Positions 44,561 to 54,735 of a DNA stretch of 64,000 nucleotides are shown here, piece by piece. The stretch comes from Phenylobacterium sp. Its GTDB lineage: Bacteria; Pseudomonadota; Alphaproteobacteria; Caulobacterales; Caulobacteraceae. Each line of letters begins with the position of its first letter. The stretch's first letter is position 1. The stretch lies in NCBI GenBank assembly GCA_028290945.1, contig JAQGIV010000132.1:36134-100133 (forward strand). Direction: 5' to 3'. The position numbers were made by a program, and so were the translations under genes. The notes below the pieces were generated by a model. The model was not told the origin of the DNA and did no database searches. It saw only the letters and a list, made by a program, of their open reading frames with translations.

Positions 44561-46927
44561 ATGCTCGGCGGGCTTGCGCTCAGCCTCGCGGCTCCGCGCG
44601 CGCTCGCGGCTGAGGCGCGCTACCGCCTCTCCATCACCCCCAAGCCCTACGCCGACGCCCTCATCGAACTGGGCGTGCAGTCCAACGTCTCGATCATCGG
44701 CACCTCGGCCTGCGGCCCGGGCGGCAATGTCGGCGTGGTCGGTGTCCTCAGTCTCGACGAAGCCCTGACCCGGCTCTTGGCCGGCGCCCCGTGCAGCTAC
44801 AAGGTCCTCGATCCGCGCACCGTGCGCATCGCCGAGGCCGCGCCCACCCGCGCGCCGGAGCCGATCCGGGCCGTCAATCTGGTCGCCGAACTGCTGGTCA
44901 CCGCCACCAAGCGCCCGGCCAGCGTCAGCCGCCTGCCCGCCTCGGTCACCGTCATCACCCGCGACCAGATCGAGCTGACCGGCGCCGCTGACGTGGTGCA
45001 GACCACCGGCCAGCTCTCCGGCGTGTTGACCACCAACCTGGGCCCCGGCCGGGACAAGCTGATCCTGCGTGGCCTTTCCGACGGGGCCTTCACCGGCCGC
45101 GCCCGCTCCAGCGTCGGCAGCTATCTCGACGACGCGCCGGTCAACTACAACGCCCCCGATCCGGACCTGCGGCTGGTGGACATCGAGCGGATCGAGGTGG
45201 TGCGCGGACCGCAGGGCGCGCTCTACGGCTCCGGCTCGCTGAGCGGCGTCTATCGGATCGTCACCCGCAAGCCGGACATGACCGGCTTCGCCTTCGGGGC
45301 CGCGGGCACAACCGCCAGCACCGTCGGCGGCGCGCCGAGCAATGAATTCGAGGCCTATGCCAACCTGCCCCTGTACCGCGACGTGGCGGCCGTGCGGGTG
45401 GTCGGCTATCGCGACGTGCAGGGCGGTTTCATCGACAACACCAGCCTGCGCCTGTCGAACGTCGATCGCACCGAGCGCGACGGCGGCCGCGCGGCGCTGC
45501 GCCTGCAACCCAACGACGCCTGGCAGCTGGACCTGGCGCTGACGGCCCAGCGGCTGCGCTCCAAGGACACCCAGTACACCACGCCGTCCGCCGCCAACGC
45601 GACCTCGCGCCAGACGCGGGTGCAGGAGGGCCACAAGAACGACTTCAGCGAGGCCAGCGCGACGCTGCGCGGCGAACTCGGCTGGGCCACCCTGCGCGCC
45701 ACCGTGGCGATGACCGACCACGTGTTCTCCAGCCAGTACGACGCCTCCGCCCCGGACGTGCTGAAGGACTTCGGGGCCCTGCCCAGCGATCTCGGTGTCT
45801 ATTACGAGCGGACGCGGGTCAATATGGTGGAGCAGGACACCGTGCTGCGGTCCTCCCGGCCCGGGCCGCTGAGCTGGCTGATCGGCCTCTACGGCATCGC
45901 GACCGTCGAGAAGACCCCGACCGCCCTAGAGATCCAGTCGCCAACCGGACCCCTGGAGCGGGTCTATACCGAGCAACGCCGCGATCGGGTGCGCGAGGCG
46001 GCGGCCTACGGCGAGGCCGCCTATCAATTCCGGCCGCGCTGGACGGCGGCGTTCGGCGGGCGGCTGTTCTCCAGCGACGTCAAGACGGTGGCCGAGATCG
46101 TAGCTCGGCCGCCTGGCGTCTCGCGGACCTTCGAGGGCTCGCGCGGCTTCCAGGGCTTCTCGCCGAAGCTGTCGCTGCAATACGAGTTCGCCTCCGGCGA
46201 CCTGGTCTACGGCCTGTTCTCGGAAGGCTATCGGCCGGGCGGCTTCAACTCCGGCGGCTTCTTCCAGATCCGGGACAGCCGGCTGAGCTTCAAGCCCGAC
46301 CGGCTGCGCAACTACGAGATCGGCTGGAAGTCCCGGCTCCTGGAGAAGCGGCTGGCGGTGCGCGCCGCGGTGTTCTTCGATCAGTGGACGAACATCCAGA
46401 CCGACCAGTACCGGCCGTCCGGCCTGCCGTTCACCGGCAACGTCGGCGACGCCGAACTGACCGGCCTGGAGGCCGAGGCCAGCTACGATTTCAGTTTCGG
46501 CCTGTCGGTGCAGGCGAGCGGCCTGTGGGCCGCCTCGAAGATCACCCGCACCAATACCGATTTCGCCCCACAGCTGATCAGCAGCCTGCCCGGCGTGCCG
46601 AAGCTCTCCGGCGGAGTGGTGGCGGTCTATCAGCGCGCCCTGCCCCGCAACCTGACGCTCCGCCTGGTGGGCGAGGCCAGCTACGTCGGCGGCTCGGCGC
46701 TGTCCTTCGACGCCTCGAAGCCGTCGCAGATGGGCGAGTACGCGCGCATCAAACTGTCGGCCCAGCTCGCCGGCCGCGACTGGAACGCCACCCTGTTCGT
46801 CACCAATCCGACCAACGCCCGCGGCGACACCTTCGCCTACGGAAACCCCTTCACCTTCGGAACGGTCCGCCAGTCGACCCCGCAGCGGCCCCGGACGGTC
46901 GGCCTGCGGCTGGCGGTCAATTACTAA
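44561..46927 (+). CDS. TonB-dependent receptor with N-terminal secretin/STN domain
   Basis: Plug domain ASVTVITRDQIEL...IERIEVVRGPQGALYGSGSLSGVYRIVTRKP; C-terminal beta-barrel. Confidence 0.95.
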   Translation: MLGGLALSLAAPRALAAEARYRLSITPKPYADALIELGVQSNVSIIGTSACGPGGNVGVVGVLSLDEALTRLLAGAPCSYKVLDPRTVRIAEAAPTRAPEPIRAVNLVAELLVTATKRPASVSRLPASVTVITRDQIELTGAADVVQTTGQLSGVLTTNLGPGRDKLILRGLSDGAFTGRARSSVGSYLDDAPVNYNAPDPDLRLVDIERIEVVRGPQGALYGSGSLSGVYRIVTRKPDMTGFAFGAAGTTASTVGGAPSNEFEAYANLPLYRDVAAVRVVGYRDVQGGFIDNTSLRLSNVDRTERDGGRAALRLQPNDAWQLDLALTAQRLRSKDTQYTTPSAANATSRQTRVQEGHKNDFSEASATLRGELGWATLRATVAMTDHVFSSQYDASAPDVLKDFGALPSDLGVYYERTRVNMVEQDTVLRSSRPGPLSWLIGLYGIATVEKTPTALEIQSPTGPLERVYTEQRRDRVREAAAYGEAAYQFRPRWTAAFGGRLFSSDVKTVAEIVARPPGVSRTFEGSRGFQGFSPKLSLQYEFASGDLVYGLFSEGYRPGGFNSGGFFQIRDSRLSFKPDRLRNYEIGWKSRLLEKRLAVRAAVFFDQWTNIQTDQYRPSGLPFTGNVGDAELTGLEAEASYDFSFGLSVQASGLWAASKITRTNTDFAPQLISSLPGVPKLSGGVVAVYQRALPRNLTLRLVGEASYVGGSALSFDASKPSQMGEYARIKLSAQLAGRDWNATLFVTNPTNARGDTFAYGNPFTFGTVRQSTPQRPRTVGLRLAVNY

Positions 46928-47015
46928 CAGAATCTGAAAGCTTGACTGGGGGGCGACTCACCAGGGCGCCGTCTTACGGGTACGGACGCGTTGTCCGCCA
47001 CGGGAGGACGGGAAC

Positions 47016-47837
47016 GTGGGGGTTAGGCTTTCGGCGCTGGTTTGCGTGCAGAACCAGGACGCCCGGCTCGCGGAGTGTCTGCGCGGGCTATCCTTCTGTG
47101 ACGAGATCGTGGTCGTGGCCGATCGGTGCACGGACCGCTCGCTGGAGATCGCGCGCCGCGCCGGCGCCGTGACGGTGGCCGGCATCTTCCCCTTGGAAAA
47201 TCAACGCAAGCAGGCGGGCCTGGCGGCCTGCACCGGCGACTGGATCCTGGAGATCGAGGCCGACGAGCGGGTCGATTCGGCGCTCGCCTGGGAGGTTCGC
47301 GCCACCCTGAAGATGGGCGCCCACGGCGACCACTTCGAAATCCCGGTGCACAACTATCTCGGCGAATCCGCCATCCGGCAGGGCTGGACCGGCGGGCTCG
47401 GCGAAATGAGCGCCGTGCGGCTCTATCGCCCCGGCGTGAAGCACTGGCAGGCCCGCAGGCGCGATTCCGGCCAGGTGGTCGGCGGCCGCTCGGCCGGCGC
47501 GCTGAAAGGCGCCATCCGCCGCACCGCGGGCCGCGACGTCAGCGACCTGGTGGAGACCTTCAACCGCCTCACCGCCCTGCGCGGCGAGGACCTGGCCGAC
47601 GCCCGCCATCCGGGCGCCCTGGCCCCGGCCGTGGTCGGCGGCGTGGGCGCCTTCTGCCGCAGCTACCTGATGCGGTCCGGCTGGCGCGAAGGCGGCGTCG
47701 GCCTGTTCGTGGCGCTGTTGTCGGGCCTCTATCCGGTGGTCTCGCACCTGAAGGCCCGCGAAACCCTGAGTGTGCGCCAGCGCGCCGCGGCCCAGCCGCA
47801 GGGCGGTTACCGCGAGGTCGTCGGCCTCAAGGCCTGA
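47016..47837 (+). CDS. Glycosyltransferase family 2 protein (GTG start)
   Basis: LSALVCVQNQDARLAECLRGLSFCDEIVVVADRCTDRSLEIAR. Confidence 0.9.
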   Translation: MGVRLSALVCVQNQDARLAECLRGLSFCDEIVVVADRCTDRSLEIARRAGAVTVAGIFPLENQRKQAGLAACTGDWILEIEADERVDSALAWEVRATLKMGAHGDHFEIPVHNYLGESAIRQGWTGGLGEMSAVRLYRPGVKHWQARRRDSGQVVGGRSAGALKGAIRRTAGRDVSDLVETFNRLTALRGEDLADARHPGALAPAVVGGVGAFCRSYLMRSGWREGGVGLFVALLSGLYPVVSHLKARETLSVRQRAAAQPQGGYREVVGLKA

Positions 47838-47920
47838 GCCTTTCGGTCGACTTCGCCCCGTCGCGAGGTTACGCAGCCCCACGCGCGGCGCCTCGCGCGT
47901 CGGACCTCGAGGTTTGAGCC

Positions 47921-48931
47921 TTGCCCATCCTGGTGACCGGTTCCGCAGGCTTCGTCGGCTTCCACACGGCCCGGCGCCTGCTGGATCGCGGCGCGGCGGT
48001 GGTCGGCCTCGACAACCTCAACGCCTACTATGACCCGAGCCTCAAGGCCGCGCGGCTGGCGATCCTCGAGGGCTATCCCGCCTATCGCCACGCCAAGCTC
48101 GACCTGGCCGATCGCGAGGGCGTCGCGGCCCTGTTCGCCGAGACCAGGCCCGAAGGGGTGGTCAACCTCGCCGCCCAGGCCGGCGTCCGCTACAGCCTGG
48201 AGAACCCGCACGCCTACGCCGACGCCAATGTGGTGGGCTTCCTGAACGTGCTGGAAGGCTGCCGCGCCGTGCAGCCGAAGCACCTGGTCTATGCCTCCAC
48301 CAGCTCGGTCTACGGGGCCAACGGCAAGCTGCCGTTCGACGTGCACGACAGCGCCACCCACCCGATCACCCTCTATGCGGCCACCAAGCTCGCCAACGAG
48401 GCGATGGCCCACGCCTATGCCCACCTGTTCGGCTTCCCCTGCACCGGCCTGCGGTTCTTCACCGTCTACGGTCCCTGGGGCCGGCCGGACATGAGCCCGA
48501 TCAGGTTCCTCTCGGCGATCCTCGAAGGCCGCCCCATCGAGGTCTACGGCCAGGGCCGGATGACGCGGGACTTCACCTATGTGGACGACATCGTCGACGG
48601 CGTGGTCGCCGCCCTCGACCGTCCGGCCCCGGTCAACCCCGACTGGGATCCGCTGAAGCCCGATCCGGCGACCAGCGGCGTCGCGCCCTGGCGGGTGTTC
48701 AACCTGGGCGCCGGCCAGCCCGTCGACCTGATGCGCTACATCCAGGTCTTCGAGGCGAAGCTGGGCAGGAAGGCGATCCTCGACATGCTGCCCATGCAGC
48801 CCGGCGACGTGACCGACACCGAGGCCGACATCACCGCCACCGCCCAGGCGCTGGGCTATGCGCCCAAGGTCTCCATCGAGGAGGGCGTCAGCCGCTTCGT
48901 CGACTGGTACCTGGACTATTACCGCCGCTGA
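47921..48931 (+). CDS. NAD-dependent epimerase (UDP-glucuronate 4-epimerase-like)
   Basis: ITGSAGFVG-type Rossmann; NLNAYYDPSLK; YASTSSVYGAN; GPWGRPDM. Confidence 0.93.
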   Translation: MPILVTGSAGFVGFHTARRLLDRGAAVVGLDNLNAYYDPSLKAARLAILEGYPAYRHAKLDLADREGVAALFAETRPEGVVNLAAQAGVRYSLENPHAYADANVVGFLNVLEGCRAVQPKHLVYASTSSVYGANGKLPFDVHDSATHPITLYAATKLANEAMAHAYAHLFGFPCTGLRFFTVYGPWGRPDMSPIRFLSAILEGRPIEVYGQGRMTRDFTYVDDIVDGVVAALDRPAPVNPDWDPLKPDPATSGVAPWRVFNLGAGQPVDLMRYIQVFEAKLGRKAILDMLPMQPGDVTDTEADITATAQALGYAPKVSIEEGVSRFVDWYLDYYRR

Positions 48932-48984
48932 GGAACCACGGCCGCGCCGGAAGGTTTTGCCTGAAGGTCCACCCAGGCGGTCCA

Positions 48985-49602
48985 ATGCCCCAGGACATCC
49001 CAGCTCACGGCCCCAGCCGCCGCGGCGTGCTGGCCGGCGGCGCCGGTTCCGCGGCCGCGCTGGGCCTTGCGGCGAACCCATCCGATGCCGCCGCCCCGGC
49101 TAAGCCAGGAGGCTCGCGCCACATGGAGCTGACGCTCAACATCAACGGGCGCGACCACCGCCTGTCGCTCGATCCCCGCACCACCCTGCTCGACGCGCTG
49201 CGCGATCACATCGGCCTGACCGGCTCCAAGAAGGGCTGCGACCAGGGCCAGTGCGGCGCCTGCACCGTGCACCTCGAGGGTCGCCGCGTGCTGGCCTGCC
49301 TGACCCTGGCCGCCACGGTGCAGGGGCGGCCGGTGACCACGGTCGAGGGCCTGGCGCACGGCGAGGCGCTGCATCCGATGCAGGCGGCCTTCATCACCCA
49401 TGACGCCTTCCAGTGCGGCTACTGCACGCCGGGCCAGCTGATGTCGGCGGTGGCCTGCGTCCATGAGGGCCACGCCCGCAACGACGACGCCATCCGCGAG
49501 TACATGAGCGGCAACCTCTGCCGCTGCGGCGCCTATCCGAAGATCGTCGCCGCGATCCGCGACGCGGCGCCCCAGATGGCGCCGAAGACGGGACGCGTCT
49601 GA
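48985..49602 (+). CDS. paoA: Aldehyde oxidoreductase (2Fe-2S) subunit
   Basis: Tat-like SRRGVLAGG leader; [35 protein letters not shown]. Confidence 0.88.
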   Translation: MPQDIPAHGPSRRGVLAGGAGSAAALGLAANPSDAAAPAKPGGSRHMELTLNINGRDHRLSLDPRTTLLDALRDHIGLTGSKKGCDQGQCGACTVHLEGRRVLACLTLAATVQGRPVTTVEGLAHGEALHPMQAAFITHDAFQCGYCTPGQLMSAVACVHEGHARNDDAIREYMSGNLCRCGAYPKIVAAIRDAAPQMAPKTGRV

Positions 49603-50627
49603 TGCGCCCGTTCCGCTACGAGCACGCCACCGACCGCGCGCAGGCGCTGCAGCTGGCGACCACCCCGACGGCGGCCGCGGCCGCCGCCCACGTCGCCGCC
49701 CCGGTCCAGTACCTGGCGGGCGGCACCACCCTGATCGACCTGATGAAGATCGACGTCATGCGTCCCGAGGTGCTGGTCGACATCAACGCCTTGGCAGGGC
49801 AGCACGGCGAGATCCGGGCCGATGACGCCGGCCTGCGGCTGGGCGCCCTGGTCAGGATGGCCGACGCCGCCGCGCATCCGGCGGTGCTGCGCGACTATCC
49901 GGCGATCGCCCAGTCGCTGCAGCTCGCCGCCAGCCCACAGCTGCGCAACATGGCCAGCCTCGGCGGCAATGTCCTGCAGCGCACCCGCTGCAACTACTTC
50001 CGCGACGTCACCTACGCCGCCTGCAACAAGCGCAGTCCCGGCTCCGGCTGTGCGGCCATGGAGGGCGTCAACCGCCGCCTGGCCGTGCTGGGCGTCAGCG
50101 ACCGCTGCATCGCCAACTATCCGGGCGACTTCGCCAACGCCCTGGCCGCCCTCGGCGCCGCCGTCGACGTCGAGGGGCCGAAGGGCCGCCGGGTGATGGC
50201 CTTCGAGGACCTGCACCGCCTGCCCGGCGAGACCCCGCACGTCGAGACCAACCTGGCGCCCGGCGAGCTGATCACCGGCTTTTCCGTGCCCGCCGGCCCG
50301 TGGACCCGCCGCTCGCTCTATCTGAAGATCCGCGATCGCCAGTCGTACGAGTTCGCCCTGGCCTCGGCCGCGGTGGCGCTCGACCTCGACGGGGGCGTGG
50401 TGCGCGAGGCGCGGGTCGGCCTCGGCGGACTGAGCGCCAAGCCCTGGCGCAGCCACGAGGCGGAGGCGGCGCTGCGCGGCAAGCCGCTGACCGAGGCCTC
50501 GGCGCAAGCCGCGGCGGAGGCGGCGTTCGCCAAGGCGGTGGTCCACGGCGAGACCCGTTTCAAGCCGGAGCTCGGCCGCCGGACCCTGGTCCGCGCGCTG
50601 CTGCAATGTGCGGCGATGGAGATCTGA
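49602..50627 (+). CDS. paoB: Aldehyde oxidoreductase FAD-binding subunit
   Basis: YLAGGTTLIDLMKIDVMRPEVLVDINAL; LGGNVLQRTRCNYFRD; CAAMEG. Confidence 0.9.
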   Translation: MRPFRYEHATDRAQALQLATTPTAAAAAAHVAAPVQYLAGGTTLIDLMKIDVMRPEVLVDINALAGQHGEIRADDAGLRLGALVRMADAAAHPAVLRDYPAIAQSLQLAASPQLRNMASLGGNVLQRTRCNYFRDVTYAACNKRSPGSGCAAMEGVNRRLAVLGVSDRCIANYPGDFANALAALGAAVDVEGPKGRRVMAFEDLHRLPGETPHVETNLAPGELITGFSVPAGPWTRRSLYLKIRDRQSYEFALASAAVALDLDGGVVREARVGLGGLSAKPWRSHEAEAALRGKPLTEASAQAAAEAAFAKAVVHGETRFKPELGRRTLVRALLQCAAMEI

Positions 50628-50628
50628 G

Positions 50629-52905
50629 ATGGCCGACGACGCTGGACGCCGCCCCGGGGGCCACATCGGCCAGCCGCACGTGCGGATCGACGGCCGGGCG
50701 AAGGTCACCGGCCAGGCCCGCTATCCGGCCGACGAGCCGACCACCAATCCGGCCTGGGCCTATCTGGTGATCAGCGCCATCGCCCGCGGACGGATACGCG
50801 GCATGCAGCTGGAGGCCGCCCGCGCCGTCCCCGGCGTGCTCGACATCCTGAACCACGCCAATGTCGGCCAGGAGGTGAAGTCGCCCATGGGGCCGGACGG
50901 CAAGCCCACCACGACAACCCTGGAAAGCGACCGGGTCTGGCACGACGGCCAGATCGTCGCCGTGGTGGTCGCCGACAGCTTCGAGGCGGCGCGCGAGGCC
51001 GCCTACAAGGTCGTGGTGGACTATGAGGCCGAGACGCCCAGCGCCACCTTCGATTCGCCCGGCGTGCAGGCCGAGGCGCTCAAGACCGACGCGACGCATA
51101 GCTACCCTTTGAAGGGCGACGCCGCGGCCGCCTTCGCCGCTGCGCCGGTGAAGCTCGACGCCCGCTACGAGACCCCGACCCAGCACCACAACCCGTTGGA
51201 GCTGTTCACCACCACCTGCGTCTGGGACGGGCCGAAGCTGACCATCTACGAGCCCACCCAATCGATGTGGGGCCTGAAGGCGGCCGTGGCCAGGCAGCTC
51301 GGCCTCGACCTCGTCAACGTGCGGACCGTCTCGCGCTTCGCCGGCGGCGGCTTCGGCGGCAAGGGCGCGCCGACCTCGCGCACGGCCTGGATCGCCGTGG
51401 CGGCGCGCCGCGTGAAACGGCCCGTGAAGCTGGTGCCCACGCGGGACCAGGGCTTCACCATCGCCACCTACCGCGCCGAGACGCAGCACCACATCCAGCT
51501 GGGCGCCGAGCGCAGCGGCCGGCTGCTGGCGCTCAGCCACGAGGGCTGGGAAATCTCCTCGCGGCCCTCGAGCTACAACGTCTCCGGGACGACCACGACG
51601 GCGCGGATGTACGCCTGCCCCAACATCGCGACGAAGGTCAGCGTGGTGCACGCCGACCGCAACACGCCCGGCTTCATGCGCGCGCCGCCGGATACGCCCT
51701 ACATGTTCCCGCTGGAATGCGCGATGGACGAGCTGGCCCATGAGCTCGGCATCGACCCGATCGAGCTTCGGCGGATCAACGACACCCAGACCGATCCGGT
51801 GGACGGCAAGCCCTATTCCAGCCGCTCGCTGATGAAGTGCTTCGACGCCGCGGCCGCCAAGTTCGGCTGGGCGCGGCGAAATCCCCAACCCGGCTCCATG
51901 CGCGATGGCGACTGGCTGGTGGGCTACGGCTGCGCGACCTCCTGCTATCCGTCCAACATCGGGCCCGCCACCGCGCGCCTGTCGCTGACGCCGCAGGGCA
52001 AGGCGGCGATCCAGCTCGCCGGCCACGAGATCGGCACCGGCGCCTACACGCTGATGGCCATCGTCGTCGCCGATCGCCTGGGCCTGGCGGTCGAGGACGT
52101 CCAAGTGACCATGGGCGATTCCGACCTGCCGCCGGTGCCGGGCGCCGGCGGGTCGAACAACGCCGCCTCGACCACCAATGTCGCCGCCAAGGCCTGCGAG
52201 GAGATCCGCCACAAGCTGGCGCTGGCCGCCGTGCAGGCGGGCGCCGGGATCTTCGCCGGCGCCGATCCGGCCGGGCTGAAGCTGGCCGATCGGGCGCTGG
52301 TCGGGCCGGGCGGCCGCCGCGAGCCGCTGGCGACCGCGGTGAGCCGGATCTCCTCGGGCGCCATCGAGGTGCATGTGGAGAACGTGCCGCAGGGCCTGGC
52401 CCCCGACGCGGCCGCGGCCCTCTACCAGGGCAAGATGAGCATGTCGCGCGGCGCGGAGCGCAAGGACGTGACCGCCTTCGCCTTCGGCGCCCAGTTCGTC
52501 GAGGTCCGCGTGCACCGCCGCACCTGCGAAATCCGCGCGCCGCGGGCGGTCTCCGCCTTCGCCGCCGGAACCATCGTCAACCCGCTGGCCGCCCACAGCC
52601 AATACCAGGGCGGCGCCATCTGGGGCATCTCCTCGGCCCTGCACGAGGCGACGGAGATCGACCGGCGCGTCGCGCGCTACGTCAACGACAATATCGCCGA
52701 CTACCTGATCCCGGTGAACGCCGACATCGGCGAGATGGATGTCATCTTCGTGCCCGAGGAAGACCACCGGGTGAACCCGCTGGGCATCAAGGGTATCGGC
52801 GAGATCGGCATCGTGGGCATGAACGCCGCGGTGGCCAACGCCGTCTTCCACGCGACAGGAAGACGCATCCGAAAGCTGCCGATCCGCATCGAGGACCTGC
52901 TCTGA
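50629..52905 (+). CDS. paoC: Aldehyde oxidoreductase molybdenum-binding subunit
   Basis: FAGGGFGGKGAP; TTARMYACPN; INPLG.KGIGEIGIVG. Confidence 0.93.
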   Translation: MADDAGRRPGGHIGQPHVRIDGRAKVTGQARYPADEPTTNPAWAYLVISAIARGRIRGMQLEAARAVPGVLDILNHANVGQEVKSPMGPDGKPTTTTLESDRVWHDGQIVAVVVADSFEAAREAAYKVVVDYEAETPSATFDSPGVQAEALKTDATHSYPLKGDAAAAFAAAPVKLDARYETPTQHHNPLELFTTTCVWDGPKLTIYEPTQSMWGLKAAVARQLGLDLVNVRTVSRFAGGGFGGKGAPTSRTAWIAVAARRVKRPVKLVPTRDQGFTIATYRAETQHHIQLGAERSGRLLALSHEGWEISSRPSSYNVSGTTTTARMYACPNIATKVSVVHADRNTPGFMRAPPDTPYMFPLECAMDELAHELGIDPIELRRINDTQTDPVDGKPYSSRSLMKCFDAAAAKFGWARRNPQPGSMRDGDWLVGYGCATSCYPSNIGPATARLSLTPQGKAAIQLAGHEIGTGAYTLMAIVVADRLGLAVEDVQVTMGDSDLPPVPGAGGSNNAASTTNVAAKACEEIRHKLALAAVQAGAGIFAGADPAGLKLADRALVGPGGRREPLATAVSRISSGAIEVHVENVPQGLAPDAAAALYQGKMSMSRGAERKDVTAFAFGAQFVEVRVHRRTCEIRAPRAVSAFAAGTIVNPLAAHSQYQGGAIWGISSALHEATEIDRRVARYVNDNIADYLIPVNADIGEMDVIFVPEEDHRVNPLGIKGIGEIGIVGMNAAVANAVFHATGRRIRKLPIRIEDLL

Positions 52906-52944
52906 GCCGTTGCTGCCGGGACCGCCCGCGCCCATAGTGGGCCC

Positions 52945-53163
52945 ATGGGCGACCGCACCAACCCCGCCGCCGACGCGAACCTGGGCCTGCGGGCCGGGCG
53001 CGCCGCGCGTCGCGGGATCTTGGTCCAGGTCGCGCCGGGGCCTGAGCTGCCCGACAGCCGCGACAAGGCCGGCGCCCAGACCGGCATGGCGCTCGCCCTG
53101 ACGCTCGGCGGCCTGTTCTGGGTCGCGGCCGGCGCGGCGGCGCTCTACTTCCTCCGCCACTAG
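52945..53163 (+). CDS. Small protein with C-terminal TM segment
   Basis: 72 aa ORF with GMALALTLGGLFWVAAGAAALYFL. Confidence 0.5.
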   Translation: MGDRTNPAADANLGLRAGRAARRGILVQVAPGPELPDSRDKAGAQTGMALALTLGGLFWVAAGAAALYFLRH

Positions 53164-53314
53164 GCTCCGGGGCCCGATGCGGGCCGGCGCCGAAACACCG
53201 GTCACAAGCGCTTGGAATTCAGGCAGGTTGTCCGTCGACGGACTTCGGCGGGCGGGCTCCCTGGCGGGATGCAGCGTTTAGCTCTTGCTGGAGCTGGGAG
53301 GTGCGTCGCCGTCC

Positions 53315-54733
53315 ATGGCGGATTCGTTTGACGAGATGAACGGCTGGGGCGGGTCTGACCCGCGCGCGGCCTATGGCGAGATCCGTCGCTGGCTGGACGA
53401 GACGCCGCCGGAGATCCTGCAGACCCGCCATGCCCAGGCCGAACTGCTGTTCCGGCGCACCGGCATCACCTTCAGCGTCTATGGCGACGCGGAGGGGGCC
53501 GAGCGGCTGATCCCCTTCGACGTGGTGCCCCGCGTGCTGACCGCCGCCGAATGGAACCGGCTGGAGCAGGGCCTGGTGCAGCGGGTCGAGGCGCTGAACC
53601 TGCTGCTCGCCGACCTCTATGGCGGGCAGGAGATCATCAAGGCCGGCGTCATCCCGCCCGAGCTGGTGACCGGCAATCCGCAGTACCAGCTGGCCGTCGC
53701 CGGCCACGTGCCGCCGCAGGGCGTCTTCGTGCACATCGCCGGCATCGACCTGGTGCGCACCGGCCCCGACGACTTCTACGTGCTGGAGGACAACGCCCGC
53801 ACGCCGTCGGGCGTCTCCTACATGCTGGAAAACCGGGAGATGATGCTGCGGCTGTTCCCCGAGCTGCTGCAGCGCGCGCAGGTCGCCCCAGTGGAGACCT
53901 ATCCGGACCTGCTGCTGGAGACCCTGCGCTCGGTGTCGCCGGACGGGGCGGACGGCGACGCCGGGATCGTGGTGCTGACGCCGGGGCCGCACAACTCGGC
54001 CTTCTACGAGCACAGCTTCCTGGCCGACAAGATGGGCGTCGAGCTGGTGGAGGGCGCCGACCTCTTCGTCCGCGACGACCGGGTGTTCATGCGCACCACC
54101 GAGGGACCGCGCCGGGTGGACGTGATCTACCGGCGGATCGACGACGCCTACCTCGACCCGCTGTTCTTCCGCCCGGATTCGACGCTCGGCGTGCCGGGCC
54201 TGCTCACCGCCTACCTGGCCGGCAACGTGGCCATCGCCAACGCCGTCGGCACGGGCGTCGCCGACGACAAGGCCATGTACAGCTACATGCCCGAGATCAT
54301 CCGCTTCTACATGGGCCGGGAGCCGCTGCTCGCCAACGTGCCCACCTGGCGCTGCCGCGAGGCGGAGCATCTGTCCTACGTGCTCGACCATCTGCCGGAG
54401 CTGGTGGTGAAGGAGGTCGACGGGTCGGGCGGCTACGGCATGCTGGTCGGGCCGCATGCCACCAAGGCGCAGATCGCGGGCTTCGCCGCCAAGCTGCGCG
54501 CCGCGCCCGAGAAGTTCATCGCCCAGCCGACCCTGGCGCTCTCCACCTGCCCCACCCTGTCGGACGGCCGCATCCAGCCGCGCCACGTGGACCTGCGGCC
54601 TTTCGTGCTGACCGGCGCGAAGGGGGTGAAGGTGGTGCCCGGCGGCCTGACCCGTGTGGCCCTGGCCCCCGGCTCCCTGGTGGTCAATTCCAGCCAAGGC
54701 GGCGGCACCAAGGACACCTGGGTGTCAGGGTAG
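53315..54733 (+). CDS. Circularly permuted type 2 ATP-grasp protein
   Basis: QAELLFRRTGITFSVYGD...ERLIPFDVVPRVLTAAEW; followed by alpha-E and transglutaminase genes. Confidence 0.93.
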   Translation: MADSFDEMNGWGGSDPRAAYGEIRRWLDETPPEILQTRHAQAELLFRRTGITFSVYGDAEGAERLIPFDVVPRVLTAAEWNRLEQGLVQRVEALNLLLADLYGGQEIIKAGVIPPELVTGNPQYQLAVAGHVPPQGVFVHIAGIDLVRTGPDDFYVLEDNARTPSGVSYMLENREMMLRLFPELLQRAQVAPVETYPDLLLETLRSVSPDGADGDAGIVVLTPGPHNSAFYEHSFLADKMGVELVEGADLFVRDDRVFMRTTEGPRRVDVIYRRIDDAYLDPLFFRPDSTLGVPGLLTAYLAGNVAIANAVGTGVADDKAMYSYMPEIIRFYMGREPLLANVPTWRCREAEHLSYVLDHLPELVVKEVDGSGGYGMLVGPHATKAQIAGFAAKLRAAPEKFIAQPTLALSTCPTLSDGRIQPRHVDLRPFVLTGAKGVKVVPGGLTRVALAPGSLVVNSSQGGGTKDTWVSG

Positions 54734-54735
54734 GC

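Noticed and set aside
43442-45721. 759-aa minus-strand ORF opposite FecR/TonB receptor
   Set aside because: Shadow ORF in GC-rich DNA; + strand frames carry clear FecR and plug-domain motifs.
50560-53205. 881-aa minus-strand ORF opposite paoB/paoC
   Set aside because: Shadow ORF; no domain signature, antisense to a well-supported molybdenum hydroxylase.
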